A stretch of DNA of 64,000 bases from Chenopodium formosanum (Eukaryota > Streptophyta > Magnoliopsida > Caryophyllales > Amaranthaceae), in the NCBI GenBank assembly GCA_024500155.1, contig CM044880.1, positions 9,114,001 to 9,178,000 of the forward strand, written 5' to 3'. The notes under the pieces were generated by a model that saw only the letters and a program-made list of their open reading frames with translations, was not told where the DNA came from and did no database searches. The position numbers and the translations under genes were made by a program. Below are positions 23,098 through 34,373 of this stretch, one piece after another (within the stretch, counting starts at the first letter, position 1; the number at the start of each line of letters is the position of its first letter).

Positions 23098-26000
23098 ATG
23101 ACATTTCTTGAAGAAATGGTATTCAGAATTTTCCTAATGTTTCAACTATGTTATCTTGGTTATTCCGAGCCCCAGTTTGTAAACTCTTTTTGTATAAAAA
23201 AGAGTGGCTCTTATAGTAAGAATAGCCTGTATCAGGATAATCTGAGTCTCGTTTTCAGCAATCTAACTTCTGCTGCATCAATTAAAGGCTTTGCTAACTT
23301 CACTGCTGATGAAGGCGTTGACAAAGTATATGCTCTCTTCTACTGCAGAGGAGACCTGAACCTGTCAGACTGCAGCAACTGTGTTAGAACTGCGACATCT
23401 AGAATTGTTTATGAATGCCCCAATAAGAAAGAAGCAATAGTTTTTTTTGAAGAATGTACACTTCGTTATGCCAACCGCTCTATATTCTCCCTAGAGGAGG
23501 AAGATACAAATGATTGGTCTTACAGTGAAGCTATGGTTTCTGATAAAAAACAGTTCAACGATGTACTTACAGCAGCGATGAGTGGCCCTATGAATCAGGC
23601 TGCTTATAATAGTTCCAAACGAGGTTTTTCTACTGGTTCTACTACAAACTCTTCTGCAAATCAGACTGTATATTGCCTTGCACAATGTACTCCGGACATT
23701 CTTGGCAGCCTATGCCACAACTGCCTCCTTGCAGCACTTGGTAACCTGATTGATGAGGGGAGAACTAAGATGAGTCTTTTTATGCCAAGTTGTCAGGTTA
23801 TGTATTCTCTTGCTCCTTTCTTCAGTATTAAACAGGAGCCAAATTCTTCGCCAAATGACCCTGGTCTTAAATCTCCTGCAGATGCACTCCCCCTTCCTTC
23901 CAGTAAGTAAATCACCAATCTGCACTCAATTCTTACTGCTTTTATATTACTGTTATCAACCACAACAGAATAATTCTTAATTTTTTTTGGCAGCAGGAAA
24001 TAGTAAAACATACATAGCTGTAGGAGTCACTGCTGCTTTAGGATTGTGTATTATGGTTTTTGCTCTATGGTTTTGGTTGTGCAAGAGAAGGGTGAGTATG
24101 AAACGCGAAAAAATCCAACAGATTTCACATAATGTGCAGAGCAAATTTACTTATGAAGAGCTAGCTTTGGCAACAGATAACTTTTCAAGAGCCAATGTTC
24201 TTGGTCAAGGTGGTTTTGGATTTGTTTACAAAGGAATCCTGCCTAATGGTATAGAAGTTGCAGTCAAACAGTTGAGAACTGGAAGTGCACAGGGGGAGCG
24301 CGAGTTTCAGGCAGAAGTTGAAATTATTAGTCGTGTGCATCATAGACATTTGGTTTCGCTTGTTGGATATTGTATTTCTGGAGATCAGCGATTGCTTGTG
24401 TACGAGTTCATTCCCAACAAGACCATGGAATTCCATTTACATGGTAAGTTCTTTGCCTAAAATGGTCATCTTTGATTACACGGACTGTATATCTAGAAAA
24501 TTAGTAATGATCAAGACAACAAATTCCAAGAAAATTGGGGGGAGAATTCAATAAAAAGTTTCAGTATATCTTCAGTATCTTATTTCCAATATTTCAGGAC
24601 TTGATTTTAATAGATTTTGACATTTTTGTAGGAGATGAAAATCCATCTATGAGTTGGCAAACAAGGTTGAAAATTGCTTTAGGTGCAGCGAAAGGGTTGA
24701 CATATCTTCATGAGGAATGTATGTTACTTAGTAGACCTTAACTTCTTGTTTTATTTTAAGGATGTTGATTCCTTTTCATCATGGACATTAGATGAGTAAA
24801 AATTGATGTTTGCCTTAAAAAATGTGTCTTCAGGTTATCCAAAAATCATTCACCGAGATATCAAGGCAGCGAATATACTTACTGATGACGAGTTTAATGC
24901 TAAGGTCCAACTTTCTTGCTAGCTGATTAATGAACTGAAATTTTTATTTAACTCTCCTGGTCTTTACTTTTGACAGCTTCAAAATGTTATGTTCATCCTG
25001 TGTGATTATAGTAATTTTATTATGTTTTTCGTTTTTTATGTTAGCTGTTTAACAATCCTAAGAACTCACCATACTATAAATATATGCTCTTTTAGTCTGT
25101 ACAAATGTTGACTGAGCTCTGAGTTTCTGCTGCCAAACGATCCAAACTGTCCTGTTCTTTTAGTCCAGAGATAATGAACCACAATTTCTTCCTGCTGTAA
25201 TTGCATATCAATAGTTCCTTCTGAAGTTTTTATTTTTTCTGCTAGAAATTAACTTCAGATTACTTGGGATAGAGCATCCTTGCTTCAACACCACACCGTA
25301 TCATCATAATATACAATGCACCACTTTCTATACTATCAGTCTAAAAATAAGTCAGTACTCGGTATTAAATTTGATTTTCCCTATCATCAGCACATACACC
25401 AATTTATGCATCTTCTCCCTAATCATCAGTCTACCCTTCACAGCAATCCAAAGCGCGAACCTGTGCATAGGGACTGTCAATCTGTACTAATCTGATCCTA
25501 TTAATAAGCAACAATAATCGGATTTTTATTGCATCTGACTCACTTTATATGCAGCATACACAACCTTTTTTTTTTTTTTTTGGCACTGATGCGAAATTGC
25601 ATGTTCATCCTCTATCCAGGTTGCAGACTTTGGACTTGCAAAATTTTTCTTAGACACATATACTCATGTCTCAACTAGAGTTGTTGGAACTTTTGGGTAA
25701 AATTGATACTTCACCAATTAATTTTTATCTGTTCATGTTGCACTCATACATGTTAAGAATAAAATCAGCTAATATTATTGTAATTTGTAGTTACTTAGCG
25801 CCAGAGTATGCTGCAAGTGGGAAACTTACTGAAAAATCAGATGTATTTTCCTTTGGAGTTGTGCTTCTGGAATTGATTACAGGACGTAGACCTGTTGACA
25901 GATTCCGTCGCTTTCAGGATGATGGCATGGTCGAATGGGTGAGGTTATCATGAATCTTATGCAGCCTTTAAGAATTTCTTTCAGTACGATCTTTTATAGT

Positions 26001-26498
26001 TTTATGGCTTACAGACACTCGTAAACCTGTTTGTCCATGTTGAACTTGTAGGCTAGGCCCTTGCTTCAACAAGCCCTAGAAGGTGGAAGCTTTAGTGACG
26101 TCGTTGATCCAAGATTAGAAGTATACAATCCCTATGAGATGGCACAAATGATTGCTTGTGCAGCAGCATGTGTTCGCATCTCTGCAAGACAACGGCCTCA
26201 AATGAGTCAGGTACATGTTGCATATCTTTAATCATGTTGGATTGTTACAATGTGACAACTAATTTCATACGTTTTTTTTATAAACCTTGTACTTATATTT
26301 GATCTGTTTATTTGGTTGATGCAGGTATTACAAACTCTTCAAGGGAACTTATCAGCTGATGATCTTCTGAAAGAAAGCACAACAGATAATGATATGTTCA
26401 ACAAAATTTCTGACGACGGCTCTAGTAGCCAGCATAAGGAGGATTTACATAAACTTGGGAAGTTAGCTCTACAATCAAGCCATACTCAAAAGTACTGA
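23098..26498 (+). CDS. Chimeric receptor kinase: DUF26 (Gnk2) ectodomain plus PERK-type kinase
   Basis: Predicted plasma-membrane receptor kinase. Exons: 23098-23902, 23994-24443, 24632-24718, 24834-24904, 25620-25696, 25791-25938, 26052-26210, 26325-26498; the total is 1,971 nt, 656 residues plus stop, with all phases consistent. Residues 1-25 look like a signal peptide. Two DUF26 motifs C-x8-C-x2-C (C83/C92/C95 and C197/C206/C209) mark a cysteine-rich receptor kinase ectodomain. The transmembrane helix is about 276-298. Kinase: GQGGFG at 339-344, Lys360, HRD 454-456, DFG 474-476, APE 500-502. The kinase matches the PERK at 37-2820 in sequence and intron positions, and not the usual CRK kinase (which has, for example, FDF-start and HRNLVRLLG). 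The upstream ATG was chosen; a second ATG six codons on is also possible. No lesion seen. Ligand and targets unknown. Confidence 0.88.
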
Positions 26499-27472
26499 TA
26501 AGTTCAGTGCTAGCACCAGCGAGCTCGTATCTACCTCGAGTACTGAAAACCAACCAGATACCCTGGAGTTATAGAAATTGAATACTAAGAAACAGGAATG
26601 ATAAAATTTCTGTTGAATGAATGAATTTACCTTTGGATTTTATCAAGTACAGAAGTACTCCAAGACCAAATTATTAAAGACTAAAACATTTTTGCTTTCT
26701 AAATTGTATAACACTATTTTGTTTTCTTAATCTCTTTGAACATGTGAAAAGTGTCATAGAATGAACTACTATTTCTATTCAGAGTTCCTGTTTTCTCAAG
26801 TTCTTCATCAACAATGATTAAATAAAAAGTAATGAGAGGTAAGGGTAGGAAATTGTACGGATTTATTATTTTCCTTTTTTATTTAATAAATTGATGAATA
26901 TGATGACATCGTAGAAGAGCTTAATTTGTCTGAACTTAATTAACTTTATTTTATTTGAAATAAAGTTTAAAAAGTCGCACCAAATAAACCTTGTGTTAAT
27001 ATAATATAATAATTTTAGGATCACTTTTTGTATTAGAGATACGGGGGAGATAATTGCCTTAACTAGCACCCTAGACATAAACGAATAAATGATACATTAT
27101 TAAATTCAACCTCGAGCTCTGACAAATTAGGGAGAAGAGAGAATGAATAGCTTTTGTATTGCTTGATTATTATTCATCAATAGGTTGAGTATTTATACAA
27201 AACCTAAGCTCATAAGATAGGAAACAATCTTCCTAAAAGATATACGTCTAACCATAAACCCTAAAGATATATTCTCAAAATAATATCTTAACATAAATAT
27301 CCTAATTAAATATATCATTATCTTAAATGATATTTACAGAAAATATATCACACATATATTTTCCGATATCTCTAACAAGCTCCATATCCATTTACAAAGT
27401 TCTCCCCAATTATTTTAAGGGTAAGTTTACTATTGCAAGTCTTGAGCAAAGTCTCAACATGAGTCTTGCTTA
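26499..27472. other. 3' region of the chimeric kinase gene and spacer
   Basis: The first 100 bp keep residues resembling the Ser/Thr-rich tail coding of the 5' paralogue (CTCGAGTACTGA...AACCA, as near 2728), but after the stop at 26496-26498, so the C-terminus was shortened. The rest is AT-rich with no gene seen. Confidence 0.55.
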
Positions 27473-27473
27473 G

Positions 27474-28645
27474 AGCTGTCAATTCGGATAAACGGGTCGG
27501 GTTTGGGTCAGGTAAGAGTGGGTCGGGTCAATTCAGATTAATTCCATAACCTATGCGGGTCGGGTTTGGGTTGGGTCATGCTTGAGTGGGGTCACGTCGG
27601 GTCATACTTCTTATCGGGTTTGGGTCGGGTTTATGTCGGGTTAATAACAGATCAGGTTACATTCGGGTCTGGTGAACAATAGGTCGGGTTTAATTCGGGT
27701 TTTCACGGGTTAAAACGGATTAGGGTAATTCTCGGGTTCGAGTCGAGTTCAGTTCAAGTAAATAATTTGCGGATTAGAATCAGGTCGGTTCATTCTCGGG
27801 TTTGAGTCAGGTTCGATTCAAGTCAATAATTTGCGGATTATAATCAGGTCGAGTCAATTTAAAGTCGGGTCATTCTCGGGTTCAAGTCGAGTTCGGTTAA
27901 AGTCAATAATTTGCGATTTATAATCAGGTTGGGTCATTTCCAAGTCGGGTTATTCTCGGATTCAAGTCGGGTTATGTTCGAGCCAATAATTTGCAGGTTA
28001 CAATCAAGTCGGGTCATTTCCAAGTCAGGTCATATTCGGGTTCAACTAATTATAAATAGATAATTATCATTTTTATCAAGCTAATTATTTCCTTTGACTA
28101 TAATATATATGGCAATATACTAGGGAAGTATAGTTTATAATTTAGGAAGATAATTATCTCCTTTGACCATACAACAAATATATACTATATTTAACTCTTA
28201 AATTTGAGGATGATGCTCCTTTCTTTTGATAGCCTAGACCGACTTGGTCTCCCAAGACAGAATGCTTTGATCAACAATATTAAGGTGGCATGGTCTAAAT
28301 TGCATTTAAGGTGATTTGAAATCGGGTCAGTAACAATTTGGGTTGAATTTAGGTCAGGTAAATAACAAGTCGTGTTAATTTCGAGTCGGGCTAGTAACAG
28401 ATCGTGTTGATTTTTAGGTTGGATAAGTAATAGGTATTGTAAAATTCGGGTCAATAACAAGTCAAGTTGTATTTGGGTCAGGTCAATAACAAGTCGAGTT
28501 GATTTCAGGTCGGGTTTGTAACAGGTTGGTTTAAATTAAGAACGGGTTAGGATCGGGTCGGGTTGAATTCAGGTCAGGTTAGTAACATGTCGGGTTAAAT
28601 TCGGGTTTTGATGGGTTAAAACGGGAGTGGGTCAATTTCCGTTCA
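27474..28645. repeat. Degenerate GGGTCGGGT-type repeat region
   Basis: About 1.2 kb of short imperfect words (CGGGTCGGGT, AATAACAAGTCGGGTT, ATTCGGGTTC) with no reading frame. It begins TAGAGCTGTCAATTCGG, resembling a hAT terminal repeat, and the words resemble the subterminal repeats of the element at 11023-12700. A matching right end was not established; GAATTGACAGATAG near 33775 is a weak candidate. Confidence 0.6.
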
Positions 28646-29340
28646 AGTCGGGTTATGTGCAAGTTAATTAAATTGGCCGTTGTAAACCGGTAAATTGGTG
28701 CAAGTTGTAAACCGGAAAAATTGGTTCAAGTTGTAAACCGGTAAATTGGTCGTTTAAAAGCAAATTGAATGGTTCCACACACCCAATTGGACTCCCAGGG
28801 GGAATTAGGGACCATGGTAAACATTTCGGCAATTTTTATTTCTAGGCGAAAAAAAGTCAAAAATTTCCAAAATTGAAGGCTAATGTTCACGTTTTTTGAG
28901 AAATTTTGGAGGTTTTCAGGCCCGGTGTCTAAAAGTCTTGAAATACTATGGAATAAATCTCGGGGTCATATCATGCCGTTTGGAACCATATATGATCATT
29001 ATTTGTTGTCATAAATGTTCGTGGTAGGCTTGAATGAATGAAATCGGTGCAAATTGTATACCGGTAAATTGGACGTTTAAAGGCAAATTGGATGGTTCCA
29101 CCCACCCAATTGGACTCCTGGAGAATATTAGGGACCATGGTAAACATTTTGGCAATTTTTATTTCCTGGCGAAAAAAATCAAAAAATTCAAAATTAAAGG
29201 CTAATATCCACGCTTTTTAAGTAATTTTGGAGGTTTCGAGACCCGGTGTCGAAAAGCCTTAAGAACTAGGGGATACATCTCGTGTTTATATAATGCCATT
29301 TGGAATCGTATATGGTCATTATATGTTGTAATAAATGTTC

Positions 29341-30626
29341 TGAAATGAATGGTGTTATTCGAACAAGTGTATTATTCTGATAGCGGGTTCAGAATTATTA
29401 GAAAGCTAATATATTCAGTAAGGTCAAGTGATCGGAATGTCTGGGTGGAGGCCGCTTCCGATTAGTAATATTAATATAATTAATATTACATCTTAATCTT
29501 GACAGAACCCTTTGGGTCACACCCAAGCAAAATATACGAACCGACTCGACGAATTAATTCGGAAGAAATTAATTCGTCGCCCGAGTGTTAAATATTTAGA
29601 CGTCGGAAATTCGAGCTTAGAGCGTCGGAAGTCGAGTCAAAAATAATAAAAAGACGAGACGACAAATTAGTAATAAATCAACAATGACCATAATACCCCT
29701 AGCATCGGAATCCCGAGTGCTAGGGGATTAGCCGAGCTAGCAGCCCGCACCATGTGCGAGACATGCTAGCAAGGTGTGGCTAGCATCCCGCGCCATGTGC
29801 GAGGCATGCTAGCACAGCACGACCAGCAGCCCGCAAGCAGTGCGTGGCGTGCTGGCGTGCGCTGCTGCTAGCAGCCCGCACATGTGCGTGGCTAGCTAGC
29901 AGCGCCCTCGGCATCAGCAGCCCGCACTGATGTGCGTGGGCGTGCTGGGCCGAGCTGGCAGCAGCTAGCAGCCCGTACGGTGCGAGGCTAGCTGGGTCGT
30001 GGGCCTAGGTCGGGTAGAAAGGGGAAGCTAGTAAGTATGCTTGCTTTTTGGTGTGGACAAGTGTCACAAGGTGAGGAAGGAGTGGGGAGCAAGTATGGTC
30101 CCCTCCTCTCCAAGTGGTCCATACTCCTTTTTACATATGACTAGGACACTTGTTGATTTATTACTTGCTTATATATTTAATTTAACTTTAAATTAATTTG
30201 TGGAATTTCATGAATCCCACATTGATGGGATAGAAATTCCCACTCATACTTTCCTCTATAAATACCAACCTTGGGATTTGGAGTAAAGTGCTTGAGTGGG
30301 AGTTAGAAAGAGCATTCCATATTTTGGAAAAACTCTTAAACTCCATTAACACTTGGGTTTTGGTCGGACCTTGCTAATTCCAAAGTAACGGACCTAAAAA
30401 GTCGTGTTCGTCCTTTGTGGGTAGATACCGTTGGAGGCACGGCATTTGCGGTGCCATGGCTTTCAAGTAAGAGCCCGTTTTGAGAGGGCGAAGCTCGGTT
30501 CAAGGGTATGATTCGTTCTTCTTTTTCTTGTGTTTATTTATTTATGCTTTATGGTTTTATTAATTATGAGTGGTTCCTTGGGTCGGGGTTGTTTCCGCGG
30601 TGAGTCGGACTCACCAAACCCCAACA
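29341..30626 (+). mobile_element. Solo LTR inside the satellite array
   Basis: 1,286 bp, TGAAATGAATGG to ACCCCAACA, with a perfect 5-bp TSD TGTTC (29336-29340 and 30627-30631) inside the satellite word ATGTTCGTGG. A TATA box CTCTATAAATACC lies near 30253. A GC-rich cluster of GCTAGCAGCCCGCAC and its complements spans about 29715-30000. No coding region. The family was not identified. Confidence 0.87.
29715..30000. repeat. GCTAGC/CCCGCACATGTGCG palindromic repeat cluster
   Basis: Repeated GCTAGCAGCCCGCAC and ATGTGCGAGGCATGCTAGC words, many self-complementary, in a GC-rich island inside the solo LTR, about 250 bp upstream of its TATA box. Confidence 0.75.
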
Positions 30627-33089
30627 TGTTCGTGGTAGGCTTGAGTTAATGAAATCGGTGCAAGTTGTAAACTGGTAAATTGGCCGTTTAATGGCAAATT
30701 GGATGGTTCCACCCATCTAATTGACCTCCCGAAGGATATTAGGGACCATGATAAACATTTCGGCAATTTTTATTTTCGGGCAAAAAATTGTCAAAAAATT
30801 CCAAAATTTAAGTCTAAGATCCATGCTTGTTGAGAAATTTTGGATATTTCGAGGCCCGGTGTCGAAAAGCCTTTAAATTTTAGGATTACATCTCGGGGTC
30901 ATATAATGTCATTTGGAACCATATACGATTTTTATATATTGTCATACATGTTCGTGGTAAGCTTGAATTAATGAAATAGGTGCAAGTTGTAAACCGGTAA
31001 ATAGGTCGTTTAAAGGCAAATTGGATGGTTGCACCCACACAATTGGAATCTCAGAGAGTATTAGGGACCATGGTAAACATTTCAGCAATTTTTATTTACG
31101 GGCGAAAAAAGTAAAAAAAAAAATTAAAAATTGAAGGCTAATATCCACGTTTTTTGAGAAATTTTGGAATCTTCGAGGCTCGGTGTCTAAAAATCTCGAA
31201 ATTCAAGGGAATATATCTCAAGGTCATATAATTTCGTTTGGAACCATATGTGATCATTATTTGTTGTCATAAATGTTCGTTGTAGGCTGAGTTAATGAAA
31301 TTAGTGCAAGTTGTAAACCGTAAATTGGTCGTTTTAAGGCAAATTGGATGGTTAGTTCCACCCACCTAATTGGACCCCCAGAGGGTATTAGGGAACACGG
31401 TAAATATTTCGGCAATTTTTATTTCTGAACGTACAAAATTCAAAAAATTCCTAATTTGAAGGCTAATATCCATGCTTTTTGAGAAATTTGGAGGGTTTTG
31501 GGGCTAGGTGTCGAAATGAAATGAGATTTTATTAGATACACCTCATAGTCATATATAATGACGTTTGAAACCATAAATGACCTTTATATGTTGTCATGAA
31601 TATTCGTGGTAGGGTTGAGTTGATGAAATAAGTGTAAGTTGTAAACCTGTAAATTGACCGTTAAAATGCAAATTGGATGGTCCCACCTACCTGATTGGAC
31701 TACTGGAGGGTAATAGGAACCATGGTAAACATTTCAGGCTTATTTTTGAGCGAAAAACAGTCAAAAAAATAAAAAAAAATTGAAGGCTTTTTGAGAAATT
31801 TTTATTTTAGGATGGTTCCACCTACCTAAACCCATGGTAACCACGCTTTTTGAGAAATTTTTGAGGTTTCGGGGCCTGGTGTCGAAAAGCTTTGAGAGTT
31901 TAGGGGATATATCTTGAGGTCATATAAGAATATTTTAAACCATAAATGAACATTATATGTTGTCATAAATGTTCGTGGTAGGCAAATTGTAAACCGGTAA
32001 ATTCACCATTTAAAGGCAAATTGGATGTTTTCACCCACCTAATTGGACTCCCGGTGGGTATTAGGGACCATGGTAATTTGGTAAACCATTCGGAAATTTT
32101 TTATTTACGGGCAAAAAAAAGTCAAAAAAATCCAAAATTTAAGGCTAATATCTACGCTTTTTTAGAAATTTTTGAGGTTTCGAGGGCCGGTGTCGAAATT
32201 CTTTTAGATTTTAGGGGATGCATCTTGGGGTCATATTATGCCGTTTGGAACCATAAATGATCATTATATGTTGTCATAAATGTTCGTGGTAGGCTTGAGT
32301 TAATGAAATCGGTGTAAGTTATAAACCGGTAAATTGGTCGTTTAAAGGCAAATTGGATGGTTCCACCCATCCAATTGGATTCCCGGATGGTATTAGGGAC
32401 CAAGGTAAACATTTCGGCAATTTTTATTAGCAGCCGAAAAAATGTCAAAAAATTCCAAAATTGAAGGCTAATATCCACACTTTTTGAGAAATTTTGGAGG
32501 TTTCAGGGCCCAGTGTCAAAGTCCTTAAATTCTAAGGAATATATCTCGGGGTCATATAATGTCATTTGGAACCATATATGATCATTATTTGTTGTTATAG
32601 ATGTTCGTGGTAGGCTTGAGTTAATGAAATTGGTGCAAGTTGTAAACTGGTAAATTGTTCGTTTAGAGGCAAATTGGTGGTTTCACCCACCCAATTGGAA
32701 TATCGGAGGGTATTAAGGATCATGGTAAATATTTCGGAAATTTTTATTTTTTGGGCGAAAAAAAGTTAAAAAAAAATCCGAAATTGAAGGGTTTTTAGAA
32801 TTTTTTTAGGTTTCAGGGCCCAGTGTCGAAAAGTTGTGAGATTTTGAGAGATATATCTCGGGGTCATATAAAACTGTTTTAAACCATAAATGTTCGTAGT
32901 AGGCTTGAGTTAATTAAATTGGTACAAGTTGTAAACCACTAAATTGGTCGTTTAAAGGCAAATAAGATGGTTCCACTCACCTAATTGGTCTCCCAGACGG
33001 TATTAGGGACCATGGTAAACATTTCGGCAATTTTTATTTTTGGGCGAAATAAAAGTCAAAAAAATTCCAAAATTATTAATCATTATGCA

Positions 33090-33091
<2 letters not shown>

Positions 33092-33185
<94 letters not shown>
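33092..33185. repeat. (AT)n microsatellite
   Basis: About 47 uninterrupted AT dinucleotides at the right edge of the satellite array. Confidence 0.95.
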
Positions 33186-33187
<2 letters not shown>

Positions 33188-33189
33188 AC

Positions 33190-34373
33190 AAATGAGTCTT
33201 GGGATAATGTATGAATCTGGAGAAAGTCTTGTATAAATTTAAATAATAAAAAATTAGTGGAAAGTTGATGTGACAGATAGAGTCTGGAGAATAAGCCTTG
33301 GTTTAGATATCCGAAATATCATAAACTGATATCCGAATCCAATTTGAAAATTTCGGATATCTTATATCCAAAATCATTTGGATCGCTTCGAATATCCATT
33401 ATTCAATATTAATTAAAATTGATTATGATTATTTTCTTATTATATTAATTTTATTGCTTTTTAATCGCTAAGTTGTATAATCTATTTTAACAAAATAAAA
33501 GAAAATATATTAAGAATATTATAATGAGTTAATAACAAAGGGTCAGTTTCATATGGACATTTAAAAAATTTATAACTTCATATATTTCACTATTTTAGCC
33601 TTTATTTTTTCTGATATCGATTTAGATATCTAATATCCAATCGAAACATTTGGATATGTTTCAAATAAAGGATAACCAAAATCTTGAAAATCAGTATCCA
33701 AATCTGCATTTAATATCCAATTCAAAATAAAACTCAGATCGGATAACTAATAATATGGATCGATTGCGGGTTGAATTGACAGATAGTTTTGTAGCCGTCT
33801 AGTTGTGAGTTGAGAAAATCATTAGGAATTCTCATTTCTTAGGTACATAATAGACTATGTAACAGAAATAGCTAACCAAAATTATTACAAGTATGCTTTT
33901 TGAAAAAATTTAGTGGGAATAATTTCATTATATTTCATGATACATAGGGTTAAAAAGAATCTCTCACTTACCATTACAAGTATGCTTTTTGAAAAAATTT
34001 AGTGGGTATAATTTCATTATATTTCATGATACATAGGGTTAAAAAAAAAAATCAATAAAATTGTTTTCAAGTGGGAGTTTATAATTTATTTCCATCAAAG
34101 CAACAACGTACTCCTTCACTATCATCGATCATTATTCATCTCTATTAATTGCTGTCCAATTAAAGATATCGTACCTAACGTTATCCTTCATGTCCCACCT
34201 TCAAATTTACCAATAAATGGTAAGTGTACAATAATGTTAGCTCTTAGTAAATGCAAGACTTGTTATTTAATATGTACACCACTTCCTTAAGTTCCTTTCA
34301 TTGTGATTTTCATGTTTTCTTGATCTTTCTTTATCTCTTCTACTTTTACTCCATATCATTTTAGTGAGCAATA
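33190..34373. other. Spacer upstream of the first sulfotransferase gene
   Basis: No gene seen. It contains GGATATC/ATATCC-rich sequence at 33300-33770 that could be the end regions of a degenerate DNA transposon, and a tandem duplication of about 89 bp (units near 33886 and 33975, sharing TTACAAGTATGCTTTTTG). The 5' UTR and promoter of the sulfotransferase gene must lie in the last few hundred bases. Confidence 0.5.

Larger units (their letters stand above)
28646..33090. repeat. Satellite-like tandem array, monomer about 325 bp
   Basis: About ten diverged monomers recognised by ATGTTCGTGGTAGGCTTGAG, TTGTAAACCGGTAAATTGG, AAATTGGATGGTTCCACCCA, TTAGGGACCATGGTAAACAT and GGTGTCGAAAAGCC in fixed order. 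Anchor words near 29017, 30627, 30950, 31276, 31600, 31970, 32283, 32604 and 32887 give spacings of roughly 285-370 bp. Most monomers are frame-broken, so no protein is encoded. The array is split by a solo LTR at 29341-30626 and ends at an (AT)n tract. Confidence 0.85.

Noticed and set aside
33003..33191. Frames in both strands with Tyr-Ile repeats
   Set aside because: Direct translation of the (AT)n microsatellite.
27474..33786. A single 6.3-kb hAT element containing the satellite
   Set aside because: Candidate ends TAGAGCTGTCAATTC and GAATTGACAGATA match only partly and flanking GTCTTGCT/GTTTTGTA is not a convincing TSD.
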